From positions 1-9,615 of the forward strand of contig JAICYA010000041.1 in the NCBI GenBank assembly GCA_025934455.1: 9,615 bases of DNA, in the 5' to 3' direction. The position numbers and the translations under genes are program-made. Shown piece after piece: positions 1 to 7,600 of this stretch. This DNA comes from Rudaea sp. (GTDB lineage: Bacteria > Pseudomonadota > Gammaproteobacteria > Xanthomonadales > Rhodanobacteraceae). The stretch's first letter is position 1; each line of letters opens with the position of its first letter. The notes beneath the pieces are model-generated. The model saw only the letters and a list, made by a program, of their open reading frames with translations, did not search any database and had not been told where the DNA came from.

Positions 1-320
1 ATCGCGGCGGCGATCGCGGCATCCACTTCCGCCGGTGTCATTTGCGCCGGCATGTAGGCCTGGATCACGGCGACTTCGGCCTTTTCCTTGTCCGCCAGGT
101 CGTTGCGGTTGGCAGCCTCGAATTGCGTGATCGAATCGCGGCGTTGCTTGAGCATCTTCTCCAGCACGGCCAGCACCTGGGCGTCGTCGAGCACGATGCG
201 CTCGTCCACCTCGCGCTGCTTGATCGCGGCATTGATCAGGCGGATGGTGCCGAGACGCTCCTTGTCGCCGCCCTTCATGGCGGCCTTCATGTCGTCGGTG
301 AGTTTTGCTTTCAGGCTCAT
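1..320 (-). CDS. yqeY: GatB/YqeY domain protein, C-terminus cut by window edge
   Basis: The frame starts at an ATG (reverse complement of 318-320) and stays open to base 1, giving 106 residues. It begins MSLKAKLTDDMKAAMKGGDK and continues through RLGTIRLINAAIKQREVDER and an IQAYMPAQMTPAEV segment. These are typical of YqeY proteins (about 150 aa), small helical relatives of the GatB tail domain of the tRNA-dependent amidotransferase. About the last 40 residues are missing. A GGGA ribosome-binding element lies about 8 nt before the ATG. The exact function of stand-alone YqeY is poorly known; a tRNA-related role is inferred from the GatB similarity. It lies 82 bp downstream of rpsU on the same strand, beyond an intrinsic terminator, so its expression probably depends on read-through. 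In related genomes dnaG and rpoD follow; that part is outside the window. Confidence 0.9.
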   Translation of the reverse strand, partial: MSLKAKLTDDMKAAMKGGDKERLGTIRLINAAIKQREVDERIVLDDAQVLAVLEKMLKQRRDSITQFEAANRNDLADKEKAEVAVIQAYMPAQMTPAEVDAAIAAA

Positions 321-340
321 GGCAGCATTCCCGGGTCCAT

Positions 341-377
341 AAACACAAAAACCGGCGTTACTCGCGCAACGCCGGTT
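341..377 (-). terminator. Intrinsic terminator between rpsU and yqeY (attenuator-like)
   Basis: Perfect 10-bp arms AACCGGCGTT (350-359) and AACGCCGGTT (368-377) enclose an 8-nt loop. Read on the minus strand the hairpin runs into a T-rich tract (TTTGTGTTT, 349-341). It lies 25 bp after the rpsU stop and 30 bp before the yqeY start. The T-tract is only on the minus-strand side, which fixes the direction. In E. coli a terminator after rpsU lowers dnaG and rpoD output relative to S21; the same role is inferred here. Confidence 0.85.
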
Positions 378-402
378 CGTGAAACCATTGAAGCCGCAAG
401 CC

Positions 403-618
403 TCAGTACAAACGCTTGCGCTTGGTCACGTCGCGCGAAACGCGGCGCAGATGGCGCTTCACCGCCGCGGCGGCCTTGCGCTTGCGCTCCTGCGTCGGCT
501 TTTCGTAGAACTCGCGCTTGCGCGTTTCGGCCAGAACGCCGGCCTTCTCGCAGGTGCGCTTGAAGCGGCGCAGCGCGAACTCGAAAGGCTCGTTCTCGCG
601 AACTTTGACGTTGGGCAT
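403..618 (-). CDS. rpsU: 30S ribosomal protein S21
   Basis: This 71-residue basic protein starts [20 protein letters not shown], continues [20 protein letters not shown] and ends in an Arg/Lys-rich tail finishing KRKRLY. Length and sequence match bacterial S21 almost end to end. S21 sits on the small ribosomal subunit near the anti-Shine-Dalgarno region and helps translation initiation. The frame extends 16 codons further upstream, but the ATG at 616-618 is chosen because it gives the canonical N-terminus and has GGAG 6 to 7 nt ahead. It is first in a minus-strand transcript with yqeY and is divergent from tsaD, 56 bp away. A sigma70-like promoter at 667-696 is well placed, giving a leader of roughly 40 nt. 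Confidence 0.97.
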   Translation of the reverse strand: MPNVKVRENEPFEFALRRFKRTCEKAGVLAETRKREFYEKPTQERKRKAAAAVKRHLRRVSRDVTKRKRLY

Positions 619-666
619 GGGGTCTCCGCTGTACACTAAATACCCGGACGACCGGGCGAGCCGCAT

Positions 667-696
667 ATTTTACCGTGCAAAACCAGCAAATTGCAA
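667..696 (-). promoter_or_regulatory. Predicted sigma70-type promoter for rpsU-yqeY
   Basis: On the minus strand a -35 box TTGCAA (696-691; 4 of 6 consensus bases) and a -10 box TAAAAT (672-667; 5 of 6) are separated by 18 bp. Transcription would start near 660, about 40 nt before the rpsU ATG. The boxes overlap the proposed GTG start of the divergent tsaD (675), so the two genes share this short control region. Identified by eye only. Confidence 0.6.
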
Positions 697-1739
697 AATC
701 TGCCGACAAGCTGACCGGGCCAGTGCTCGGCATCGAGACTTCCTGCGACGAAACCGGCGTGGCGGTCTACGACGTCGAGCGCGGTCTGCTGGCCCATACC
801 CTGTACAGCCAGATCAAGATGCACGCCGATTACGGCGGCGTGGTGCCGGAGCTGGCCAGCCGCGACCATGTGCGCAAGCTCACGCCGCTGGTCCGCGAGA
901 CGCTTTCCAAGGCCGGCATGACGCCGCGCGATCTGCGCGGCGTGGCCTATACGGCCGGCCCCGGACTGGTCGGCGCCTTGCTCGTGGGAGCCGCCAGCGC
1001 ACGCGCGCTGGCGTGGGCGCTGGATGTCCCGGCCATTGGCGTGCATCACATGGAAGGGCACCTGCTCGCGCCCTTGCTCGAAGCCGATCCGCCGCAGCCG
1101 CCGTTCGTGGCCCTGCTCGTGTCCGGCGGGCATTCCATGCTGATCGAGGTTTCCGCCATCGGCCACTATCGCCTGCTCGGCGACACGCTGGACGATGCCG
1201 CCGGCGAGGCTTTCGACAAGACCGCCAAGCTGATGGGGCTGCCCTATCCGGGCGGCCCGGCGCTGGCGAAGCTGGCCGAATCCGGCGCGCCGGGCAAGTT
1301 CAAGTTCTCGCGACCGATGACGGATCGACCGGGGCTGGATTTCAGTTTTTCGGGACTCAAGACGCAGGTGCTGCTTGCGTACCAGCAGCACGCTGGCGAG
1401 CCGAATGCGAAAGCCGACATCGCGCGTGCCTTCGAAGACGCCATCGTCGAAACCCTGCTGATCAAATGCCGGCGCGCGCTGCAGCAGACCGGCGCGACGC
1501 GGCTGGTGATCGCCGGCGGCGTCGGCGCGAACCGCAAGCTGCGCGCGCAGCTGGCCGAAGCGGCGCAGCGCGAAGGTTTCCGCGTGTATTTCCCGCGCCT
1601 GGAATTCTGCACCGACAATGGCGCGATGATCGCGCTGGCCGGCGCGTTGCGCCTGCGTGTCGGGCTGCACGATGACACGTCGATCAAGGTCGCTCCGCGC
1701 TGGGACCTGGCCTCGCTGCCCGCCGTGGAGGCCGCGTAA
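675..1739 (+). CDS. tsaD: tRNA N6-threonylcarbamoyladenosine (t6A) transferase TsaD
   Basis: TsaD (formerly Gcp/YgjD) transfers threonylcarbamoyl from threonylcarbamoyl-AMP to A37 of ANN-decoding tRNAs, working with TsaB, TsaC and TsaE in the cytoplasm. The 354-residue frame shows the family hallmarks in order: [12 protein letters not shown] near residues 17-28, the metal-binding HMEGH at 125-129 (His125 and His129 as ligands), the nucleotide-binding LLVSGGHS at 147-154, DFSFSGLKT, and a C-terminal [11 protein letters not shown] and [10 protein letters not shown]. The start is uncertain. GTG at 675 gives 16 extra residues ([16 protein letters not shown]); GTG at 723 gives 338 residues, close to the 337 of E. 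coli. Neither has a convincing ribosome-binding site. It heads an operon: its TAA overlaps the folB ATG by one base. No missing key residue was seen. Confidence 0.96.
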   Translation: MQNQQIAKSADKLTGPVLGIETSCDETGVAVYDVERGLLAHTLYSQIKMHADYGGVVPELASRDHVRKLTPLVRETLSKAGMTPRDLRGVAYTAGPGLVGALLVGAASARALAWALDVPAIGVHHMEGHLLAPLLEADPPQPPFVALLVSGGHSMLIEVSAIGHYRLLGDTLDDAAGEAFDKTAKLMGLPYPGGPALAKLAESGAPGKFKFSRPMTDRPGLDFSFSGLKTQVLLAYQQHAGEPNAKADIARAFEDAIVETLLIKCRRALQQTGATRLVIAGGVGANRKLRAQLAEAAQREGFRVYFPRLEFCTDNGAMIALAGALRLRVGLHDDTSIKVAPRWDLASLPAVEAA

Positions 1740-2098
1740 TGGACGTCGTTTTCATCGAAGACCTGCGCATCGAAACCGTCATCGGCATCTACGACTGGGA
1801 GCGCAAGATCCGTCAGACCATCGCACTCGATCTGGAAATGGCCTTCGACAACCGCAAGCCCGCCGCCAGCGACAAGATCGAAGACACGCTGGATTACAAG
1901 AAAGTCGCCAAGCGCCTGATCGCCTTTGTCGAGGAATCGCATTTCGAACTCGTGGAGACCCTCGCCGAGCGCTGCGCGGATATCGTGCGCGGCGAATTCG
2001 GCGTGGCGTGGCTGCGCCTGAAGCTGTCCAAGCCCGGTGCCGTCACCGGTTCAAAGGCCGTCGGTGTAGCGATAGAGCGCGGCGCAAAACCTGCCTGA
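1739..2098 (+). CDS. folB: Dihydroneopterin aldolase
   Basis: This 119-residue protein matches FolB, which cleaves 7,8-dihydroneopterin to 6-hydroxymethyl-7,8-dihydropterin and glycolaldehyde in folate synthesis and can also epimerise the substrate to dihydromonapterin. Visible signatures are IEDLRIETVIGIYDWER near residues 6-22, with Glu21 in the position of the conserved active-site Glu; LDYKKV with Tyr53; LAERCADIV; and the C-terminal KLSKPGAV with the catalytic Lys98. Length is normal (about 120 aa). The ATG overlaps the tsaD stop (TAATG) and the stop overlaps the folK ATG (TGATG), so it is probably translationally coupled to both. The product goes directly to FolK. Confidence 0.95.
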   Translation: MDVVFIEDLRIETVIGIYDWERKIRQTIALDLEMAFDNRKPAASDKIEDTLDYKKVAKRLIAFVEESHFELVETLAERCADIVRGEFGVAWLRLKLSKPGAVTGSKAVGVAIERGAKPA

Positions 2099-2583
2099 TG
2101 ACGCGCGTCTGGCTCAGTCTCGGCTCCAATCTCGAACCGGGAAAAAACCTGCGCGCAGCGCTCATAGAGCTGCGTGCACGCTTCGGCGCGCTGATCGTGT
2201 CGCCGGTCTATCGCTTCCCGGCGGTTGGTTTCGACGGTCCGGATTTCCTCAATCTCGCCGTAGGGATCGAAACCGACCTGAGCGCCACGGTGCTCAACGA
2301 GTGGCTGCATGCCCTGGAAAATCGCCACGGCCGCCGCCGCGACGTGCCGCGTTTTTCCAGCCGCACGCTCGACGTCGACATCGTGCTGTTCGGCGATCAG
2401 ATAGTGCAGGGGCCGGGCAATCTGGAAATTCCGCGACCGGAGTTGAAGTACGCGTTCGTGCTCAAGCCGTTGGCGGACATCGCGCCGGATGTGACGCACC
2501 CCGTGCGCGGCAGGACGATTGGGCAGTTGTGGCAGGAATTTCCCGTCGCGAAGGATCATTCCGAGCGGGTTGCGGATTTGTAG
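2098..2583 (+). CDS. folK: 2-amino-4-hydroxy-6-hydroxymethyldihydropteridine pyrophosphokinase (HPPK)
   Basis: FolK transfers pyrophosphate from ATP to the FolB product, making the substrate for dihydropteroate synthase. The 161-residue protein shows the family order: WLSLGSNLEPGKNL near the start, SPVYRFPAVGFDGPDFLNLA around 35-54, and GRRRDVPRFSSRTLDVDIVL around 78-97. Asp92 and Asp94 are the magnesium ligands (E. coli Asp95 and Asp97). IPRPELKYAFVLKPLADIAP follows. The usual HPPK core reads RTLDLDIL, so this is a conservative variant. The ATG at 2098 overlaps the folB stop; the frame is open further upstream but that part is the folB region in another frame. It ends only 6 bp from the stop of the convergent pteridine reductase gene, with no terminator between. 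Confidence 0.95.
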   Translation: MTRVWLSLGSNLEPGKNLRAALIELRARFGALIVSPVYRFPAVGFDGPDFLNLAVGIETDLSATVLNEWLHALENRHGRRRDVPRFSSRTLDVDIVLFGDQIVQGPGNLEIPRPELKYAFVLKPLADIAPDVTHPVRGRTIGQLWQEFPVAKDHSERVADL

Positions 2584-2589
2584 CGCGGA

Positions 2590-3333
2590 TCACATGGCAA
2601 GCGCGCGTCCTCCGTCCACGCGCACGATCTGTCCGGTCGTGAACCTGGCGTCGCGCAACAGGAACAGCACTGCGGTGGCGACGTCGTCCGGTGCGCCCGC
2701 GCGTTGCAGCGGCGTGCGCGCGACTAGCTCGCGCTGATCGGCATAGGCCTTGCCGGATTCCGGCCACAGCACGGCGCCCGGCGCGACACCATTGACGCGG
2801 ATCTCAGGGGCGAGTTCGCGCGCCAAAGCCAGCGTCATCATCGCCAGTGCGGCCTTGGCCATGCAATACACCGAATGGCTGGGCAGCGGGCGCTCGGCGT
2901 AGATGTCGACGATATTGACGATGCTACCCTGCGCATTTTTCAGATGCGGTGCGGCAGCCTGGGCGAGGAAAAACGGCGCGCGCGCATTGCTCGCGAACAA
3001 TTCTTCCCATTGCGCCGGCGAGACCGTACCGACTGGAGTGGCGTAGAACGTCGAGGCGTTGTTCACCAGCGCATCCAGCCGGCCGAAGCGGGCGATGCAA
3101 CCGGCGACGATGCGCGGCAAATTTTCGACATCGACCAGATCGGCCTGAAGCGCGCAGGCGCTGTCGGCGCGCGCCTTGTTCAAATCCGCGCACAACGCAT
3201 CCATCTCGCTGCGCGAATGTCGGTAGTGCAGGGCGAGGTCGTAGCCGGCCGCATGCAGCGCGCGCGCGATCTGCGCGCCGACGCGCTTGGCGGCGCCGGT
3301 GATCAGGACAACGGGACGACGATTCACATTCAT
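2590..3333 (-). CDS. PTR1-type pteridine reductase (short-chain dehydrogenase)
   Basis: This 247-residue SDR enzyme carries pteridine-reductase signatures and not a generic SDR set. The nucleotide loop is TGAAKRVG (12-19), followed by HYRHS (36-40), like the NADPH-2'-phosphate-binding segment of PTR1. NNAS is at 91-94. In the active site the usual SDR Ser is replaced by Asp143 in NIVDIYAERP, 13 residues before Tyr156, with Lys160 (YCMAK), the same Asp/Tyr/Lys spacing as Leishmania PTR1. VDGG is near the end. It should reduce dihydropterins (biopterin or monapterin type), perhaps folates, using NADPH. I chose ATG 3331-3333 because it gives the normal N-terminus (MNVNRRPVVLITG); a GGAG lies about 12 nt upstream, somewhat far. 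An in-frame ATG at 3351 has no such site. It converges on folK, fitting a pterin-gene cluster. Confidence 0.9.
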   Translation of the reverse strand: MNVNRRPVVLITGAAKRVGAQIARALHAAGYDLALHYRHSRSEMDALCADLNKARADSACALQADLVDVENLPRIVAGCIARFGRLDALVNNASTFYATPVGTVSPAQWEELFASNARAPFFLAQAAAPHLKNAQGSIVNIVDIYAERPLPSHSVYCMAKAALAMMTLALARELAPEIRVNGVAPGAVLWPESGKAYADQRELVARTPLQRAGAPDDVATAVLFLLRDARFTTGQIVRVDGGRALAM

Positions 3334-3376
3334 GCGAGGATTGCACTCCATTTTTTCGCGGATTGCCAGCGTGCGC

Positions 3377-4522
3377 GTGGATTTGCCAAAACCCGGTCCC
3401 GACGAACTCACGCACAGCGAGCGTCTCGCCGCGCTGATCCGCGCGGAAATTGCCGCGGCTGGCGGGGCGCTCGATTTCGCGCGCTACATGGAATTGGCGC
3501 TCTACGCGCCTGGCCTGGGTTATTACAGCGCGGGCGCGGCCAAGTTCGGTGCGGCGGGAGATTTCGTCACCGCACCGGAAATGGGATTCATCTTCGCGCG
3601 CTGCCTCGCGCGCGCGCTTGCGCCCACGCTGCGCGAGACGCGTGGCGATGTCCTCGAACTCGGCCCAGGCTCGGGCGCGCTGGCGGCGGAACTGCTGGCC
3701 GAACTCGATCGCCTCGATGCCCTGCCCGCACGATATTTTTTGCTGGAGCGCAGTGCCGACTTGCGCGAGCGCCAACGCGAGCGGATTTTGCGGCAATGTC
3801 CACATTTGCAAGATCGCTTCACCTGGCTGGATGCGCCGCTGACAAAACCATGGCATGGCGTGCTGATCGCGAACGAAGTGCTCGATGCCTTGCCGGTGCG
3901 CACGTTCGCGTTACGCGACGAAGGTCTGTTTGCGCGCGCCGTCGGCGTGAATGGCGATGGGCGCTTCGTCTCGCGCGAGATTCCCGCCGATGCGGCGCTG
4001 CGCGCCGATGTTGCGCGCAGCGTGGCGGATGCGTCTGCGCTGCCGCACCCCTTTGTGTCGGAGGTCTGCCCGATGCTTGCGCCGTGGTTCGTCGAGGTCA
4101 CGCGCAATTTGCGACATGGCGCGGCCTGGTTCGTCGATTACGGCTATTCGCGTGCCGATTACTATTCGCCGCAGCGATCGAGCGGCACCCTGCGTTGCCA
4201 TTGGCGCCATCGCGCGCACGACGATCCGCTGATCCTGCCGGGCTTGCAGGACATCACGGCGCACGTGGATTTCGACGCACTCATCGAAGCCGGCATCGCG
4301 GCCGGATTCGAAGTGGCCGCATCGGAGTCGCAGGCGCAATTCCTGATCCGCCATGGATTGGAAGCAGTTTTTGCCGAAGCCTACGCGAACGCGGCGGACG
4401 AGGCCGCGCGCTATGCGCTGGCGCAACAGGTCAAGCGCCTGACCCTGCCGGGACAGATGGGGGAGGCGTTTGGCGTAGTTCGGTTCGATACCAGAACCGA
4501 TGCGGCAGGATTGCCGATATAA
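3377..4522 (+). CDS. MidA/NDUFAF7-family SAM-dependent methyltransferase (DUF185, COG1565)
   Basis: From GTG 3377 the protein is 381 residues, normal for this family. Motifs in order: DFARYMELALYAPGLGYYS (about 33-51), GDFVTAPEM (61-69), the SAM-binding ELGPGSG (94-100), ANEVLDALPV (about 165-174), and VDYGY followed by YYSPQRSSGTLRCHWRHRAH, then LPGLQDITAHVDF. The eukaryotic member NDUFAF7 methylates an arginine of the complex I subunit NDUFS2; what the bacterial members methylate is not established to my knowledge. The start is uncertain: GTG 3371, GTG 3377 and ATG 3332 are in frame and none has a clear ribosome-binding site. ATG 3332 would overlap the divergent pteridine reductase start. 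The stop lies inside a putative promoter for the next gene. No methyltransferase motif is missing. Confidence 0.9.
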   Translation: MDLPKPGPDELTHSERLAALIRAEIAAAGGALDFARYMELALYAPGLGYYSAGAAKFGAAGDFVTAPEMGFIFARCLARALAPTLRETRGDVLELGPGSGALAAELLAELDRLDALPARYFLLERSADLRERQRERILRQCPHLQDRFTWLDAPLTKPWHGVLIANEVLDALPVRTFALRDEGLFARAVGVNGDGRFVSREIPADAALRADVARSVADASALPHPFVSEVCPMLAPWFVEVTRNLRHGAAWFVDYGYSRADYYSPQRSSGTLRCHWRHRAHDDPLILPGLQDITAHVDFDALIEAGIAAGFEVAASESQAQFLIRHGLEAVFAEAYANAADEAARYALAQQVKRLTLPGQMGEAFGVVRFDTRTDAAGLPI

Positions 4523-4537
4523 AGAATTTCTTATAAT
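4511..4537 (+). promoter_or_regulatory. Predicted sigma70-type promoter upstream of the 1006-aa exported protein gene
   Basis: A perfect -10 box TATAAT (4532-4537) lies in an AT-rich patch just after the methyltransferase stop. A possible -35 TTGCCG (4511-4516, 4 of 6) is 15 bp upstream, shorter than the usual 16 to 18 bp. Transcription would start near 4544 and give a leader of about 130 nt. The CRP-like palindrome lies about 40 bp downstream of this start. Confidence 0.5.
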
Positions 4538-4576
4538 TGCTGGCGTTTTCCCCCTGCCGTATTGTCAGCTAAAGGA

Positions 4577-4594
4577 TTGTGACGGACGTCACAA
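4577..4594. promoter_or_regulatory. CRP/Clp-type operator palindrome
   Basis: The sequence TTGTGACG-GA-CGTCACAA is a perfect 18-bp inverted repeat. It contains the exact half-sites of the CRP consensus, TGTGA (4578-4582) and TCACA (4589-4593), with the required 6-bp spacing. In Xanthomonadales the CRP homologue Clp, which responds to cyclic di-GMP, uses a similar site and controls many secreted proteins; which regulator acts here is inference. Its centre is at 4585.5, about 90 bp before the next ATG. Relative to the TATAAT box it lies about +41, which would favour repression; an activated downstream promoter is possible but I found no good -10 at class I or II spacing. Confidence 0.65.
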
Positions 4595-4676
4595 ATTTTG
4601 GCATGAAGCTACAAGCCAGCAGCGCGTCGATGGGACGGTGCGCAGCTCATTACAGGGCATATCAGGGGAATACTTT

Positions 4677-7600
4677 ATGTTCAAGCATCGCACGCTTGCG
4701 AGCGCATTCGCGTTCGCGTTGACGCTTTTGAGTTTTTCGACGTCGGCGCCATTGCGCGCCCAACCTCCTTCAGCTGCTCCGCCGGGCGAGCAATATGGCG
4801 AGCGTCTGGATACGGTACCCGGTGTTTCACTGGCCACCTCTGAAATCATGCAGCGCCAGAAGGCGATGCCACAGATGTTGATCGGGTGGCGCCCGCATTT
4901 CGAGCGCGAAGTGGAACGCGACAACCTTGCACAAAATCCCGACGCGCCAGCGGTTTCGACCTGGCCGCCGAACGCAACGAAATTTTCCGGATCGATCCGT
5001 CCGTTGGCCCCCCAGACCACTGCACTGTCGTTCGACGGTGCGAATGTGAACGACACCCAGGCCACGCCGCCGGACAGCATGGGCACGGTCGGCCCGGACC
5101 AGTACATCGTCTTCGTCAACGGTCGCCTGCGCTCATTCGACAAGACCGGCACCGCCGACGGCGTGCTCAATGCCAATCCGGACGTGTTCTTCGCGTCGGT
5201 GATGACGCCGGTGAGCGGTTCGGTGGTCCTGAATTTCACCAGCGATCCGCAGATCCGTTACGACCGCTTCACCGCGCGCTGGTACCTGAGCATCATCGAC
5301 GTGCCGTGCACGGACGCGAATTGCAACGGTATCGCCGCCAACCGCTGGCTGCTCGCGGTCAGCGACGCGGCGAGCAACGGCACGATCACGGCTTCCACGG
5401 TGTGGACATTCTTCCAGGTCAAGACCGACAACACCGACTTCTGTGACTACCCGTCGCTGGGCATCGACGTCAACGCCTTGTACTTCGGCTGCAACATGTT
5501 CAGCCCCACGGCCTTCGCCGGCACCAACGGTTACGTCGTGCAGAAGTCGTCGGTACAGGGCGCCGGTCCGATGGTCGTCACGAAATTCACCCCGCTGGCC
5601 ACTGTCGGCGGCGCGGGTCCCGCCTCGCCGCGCGGGGTCGACAACTTCGATCCGGGCGCGACCGTCGGCTACTTCGTCGGTGCGGACAACAACCAGTTCA
5701 GCCGCATCGCGTTTCGCCGTATCAGCAACCCGGGCAGCGCCACGCCGTCCATTTCCGGCAACATCCGGGTCACCGTGCCGACCACGGGTGCGACCAATCC
5801 GGTCGAGCACTTGGGCAATACGGGCGGCAACAACGGCCGCCTGGATTCGCTCGACGACCGCCTGTTCGCGGCGATGATCCGCAATGGCCACCTGTGGACC
5901 GCGCACAATCTGCGCGTGGACGCCAACGGCGTGGCGAACACTGGCGGGGCCGCGCGCAAGGCTTCGCGCTGGTACGACTTCACGATGAGCGACACCGCCA
6001 ACCCCGCACTGAACCAGTCCGGTACGGTATACGACAACGCCGCCACGCTCGCCGCGGCGGCGCAGTACTGGATTCCCTCGATCGCGGCCACCGGTCAGGG
6101 ACACGCGTTGATCGGGTTCAGCAAGGCCGGCACCCCGTTCGGTGCGACGCCGTCGTACACAGGGCGCCTGTCCGGCGACGCGCTCGGCACCATGTCGGGC
6201 GTACCGGGCGCGAGCATGACCGACATCGGCGTCACGGCAGCCAGTTACAACCCGACGTGGGATACGGGTGGCACCAGCGGCCGGCGCTGGGGCGACTATT
6301 CGTTCACCGTGGTCGATCCACTCGACGACATGACGGTGTGGACGATCCAGGAATACAACGAAGCCACCAACAAGTATGCGGTGCGCGTGGCCAAGCTGCT
6401 CGCGCCGCCGCCGGCCACGCCGACGTGCTCGGCGACGCCGGTCGGTTTCCCGTCCGGCACCGGCAACGTGACCATCACCGGCACGTCCACCGGCGGATCG
6501 GGCTTTTACGATCCCGGCTCCGACCTGCCATCGCCGGCGCTGCCATTCACGCACATCGGCGCCAGCGTGACCAATGCGACCGTCAACAGCGTGACTTACA
6601 ACTCGCCGACCCAGCTCACGCTGAACATCACGGCCAGCACGCTGGGCCTGCAGGACGTGACTATCGTCAATCCGGACGGGCAAAGCACGATCGCCAGCGG
6701 ATGCATCAACGTGACGCTTCCGCTGGCGGCCAAGCTCGCGTTCACCGTGCAGCCGCCAGCTAGTTCGGTATCGGGCTCGGCATTCTCCGCCACGGTAACA
6801 GTGCAGGATGCGGGCGGCGGTACGGTGACGACCGACAATTCGAACGTTACCTTGTCGCTTTCCGGCGGGACGCTCGGTGCGAACCTCGGTGGAACGCTGA
6901 CCGTGCAGGCTATCAACGGCGTGGCGACGTTCAGCGGCTTGTCGGTGGACAAGGCCGGAATCGGTTACACCCTGCATGCGACCGACGCCAGCCTGACGCC
7001 GGCCGACAGCAGCGCCTTCGCGATCGTGGCCGGCACGGCGGCGAACATCGCCTTCACGCAACAGCCCAGCGATGCGGTGGCCGGCTCGGCGAACAGCCCG
7101 GCGATAATCGCCACGGTGACGGATGGCGCCGGCAATCCGGTCGCTGGTGAAAGCGTCTCGCTGACCGTGGCTTCGGGCCCGGCGGCGGCATTCACGTCGA
7201 TCACGAGTCCGCAGACCACCGATGCCAGCGGCAATGCCACGTTCGCCGACGCCGTACTGACGGTGGCGGGCACGTACACGCTGGGCGCGGCGGACGGCGT
7301 GTTGAACGCGACCAGCAATGCGTTCGTGGTCGGCCCGGCGGCGCCGCAGCTGGTGTTCACGACGCCGCCCGCGGACGTGGTGCAGGGCAGCGCCCTGAAC
7401 ACGATCGCGGTGACCAAGCAGGATACCTACGGCAACGTTTACAGCGCCGACACCGATGCGATCGAATTCACCGTATCCGCGTGCGGAGATTTCGCGCTGG
7501 GCAACGTGAACCTGAGTGCAGGCACGGCGACGTTGAGCAGTCCGCAGCGCTTCTACGGCGTCGTGGCCAATCCGCCGGGCCTGCAGGTCACGGCAAGAGA

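Noticed and set aside
605..642. Possible tsaD promoter elements TTGACG (605-610) and TACACT (632-637)
   Set aside because: The spacer is 21 bp, too long for a sigma70 promoter, and no better pair was found.
643..656. Small inverted repeat CCCGG-ACGA-CCGGG in the rpsU leader
   Set aside because: A 5-bp GC stem is common by chance in this DNA; no known S21 leader element was recognised.
518..1675. Long open frames on both strands over rpsU and tsaD (518-1675 plus, 636-1670 minus)
   Set aside because: Arg/Ala/Gly-rich shadow frames of tsaD; no motifs.
3332..4522. ATG 3332 as methyltransferase start
   Set aside because: It adds 15 residues unlike the family, overlaps the divergent gene's start codon and has no ribosome-binding site; kept as an alternative only.
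2875..4536. 553-codon plus-strand open frame spanning the pteridine reductase and methyltransferase genes
   Set aside because: It crosses two well-supported genes, one on the other strand, and its translation is low-complexity Arg/Ala-rich sequence.
5133..7061. 642-codon open frame on the minus strand opposite the exported protein gene
   Set aside because: Arg/Gly/Val-rich composition with no domain, signal or ribosome site; a by-product of high-GC codon use in the plus-strand gene, which has a signal peptide, domains and a terminator.
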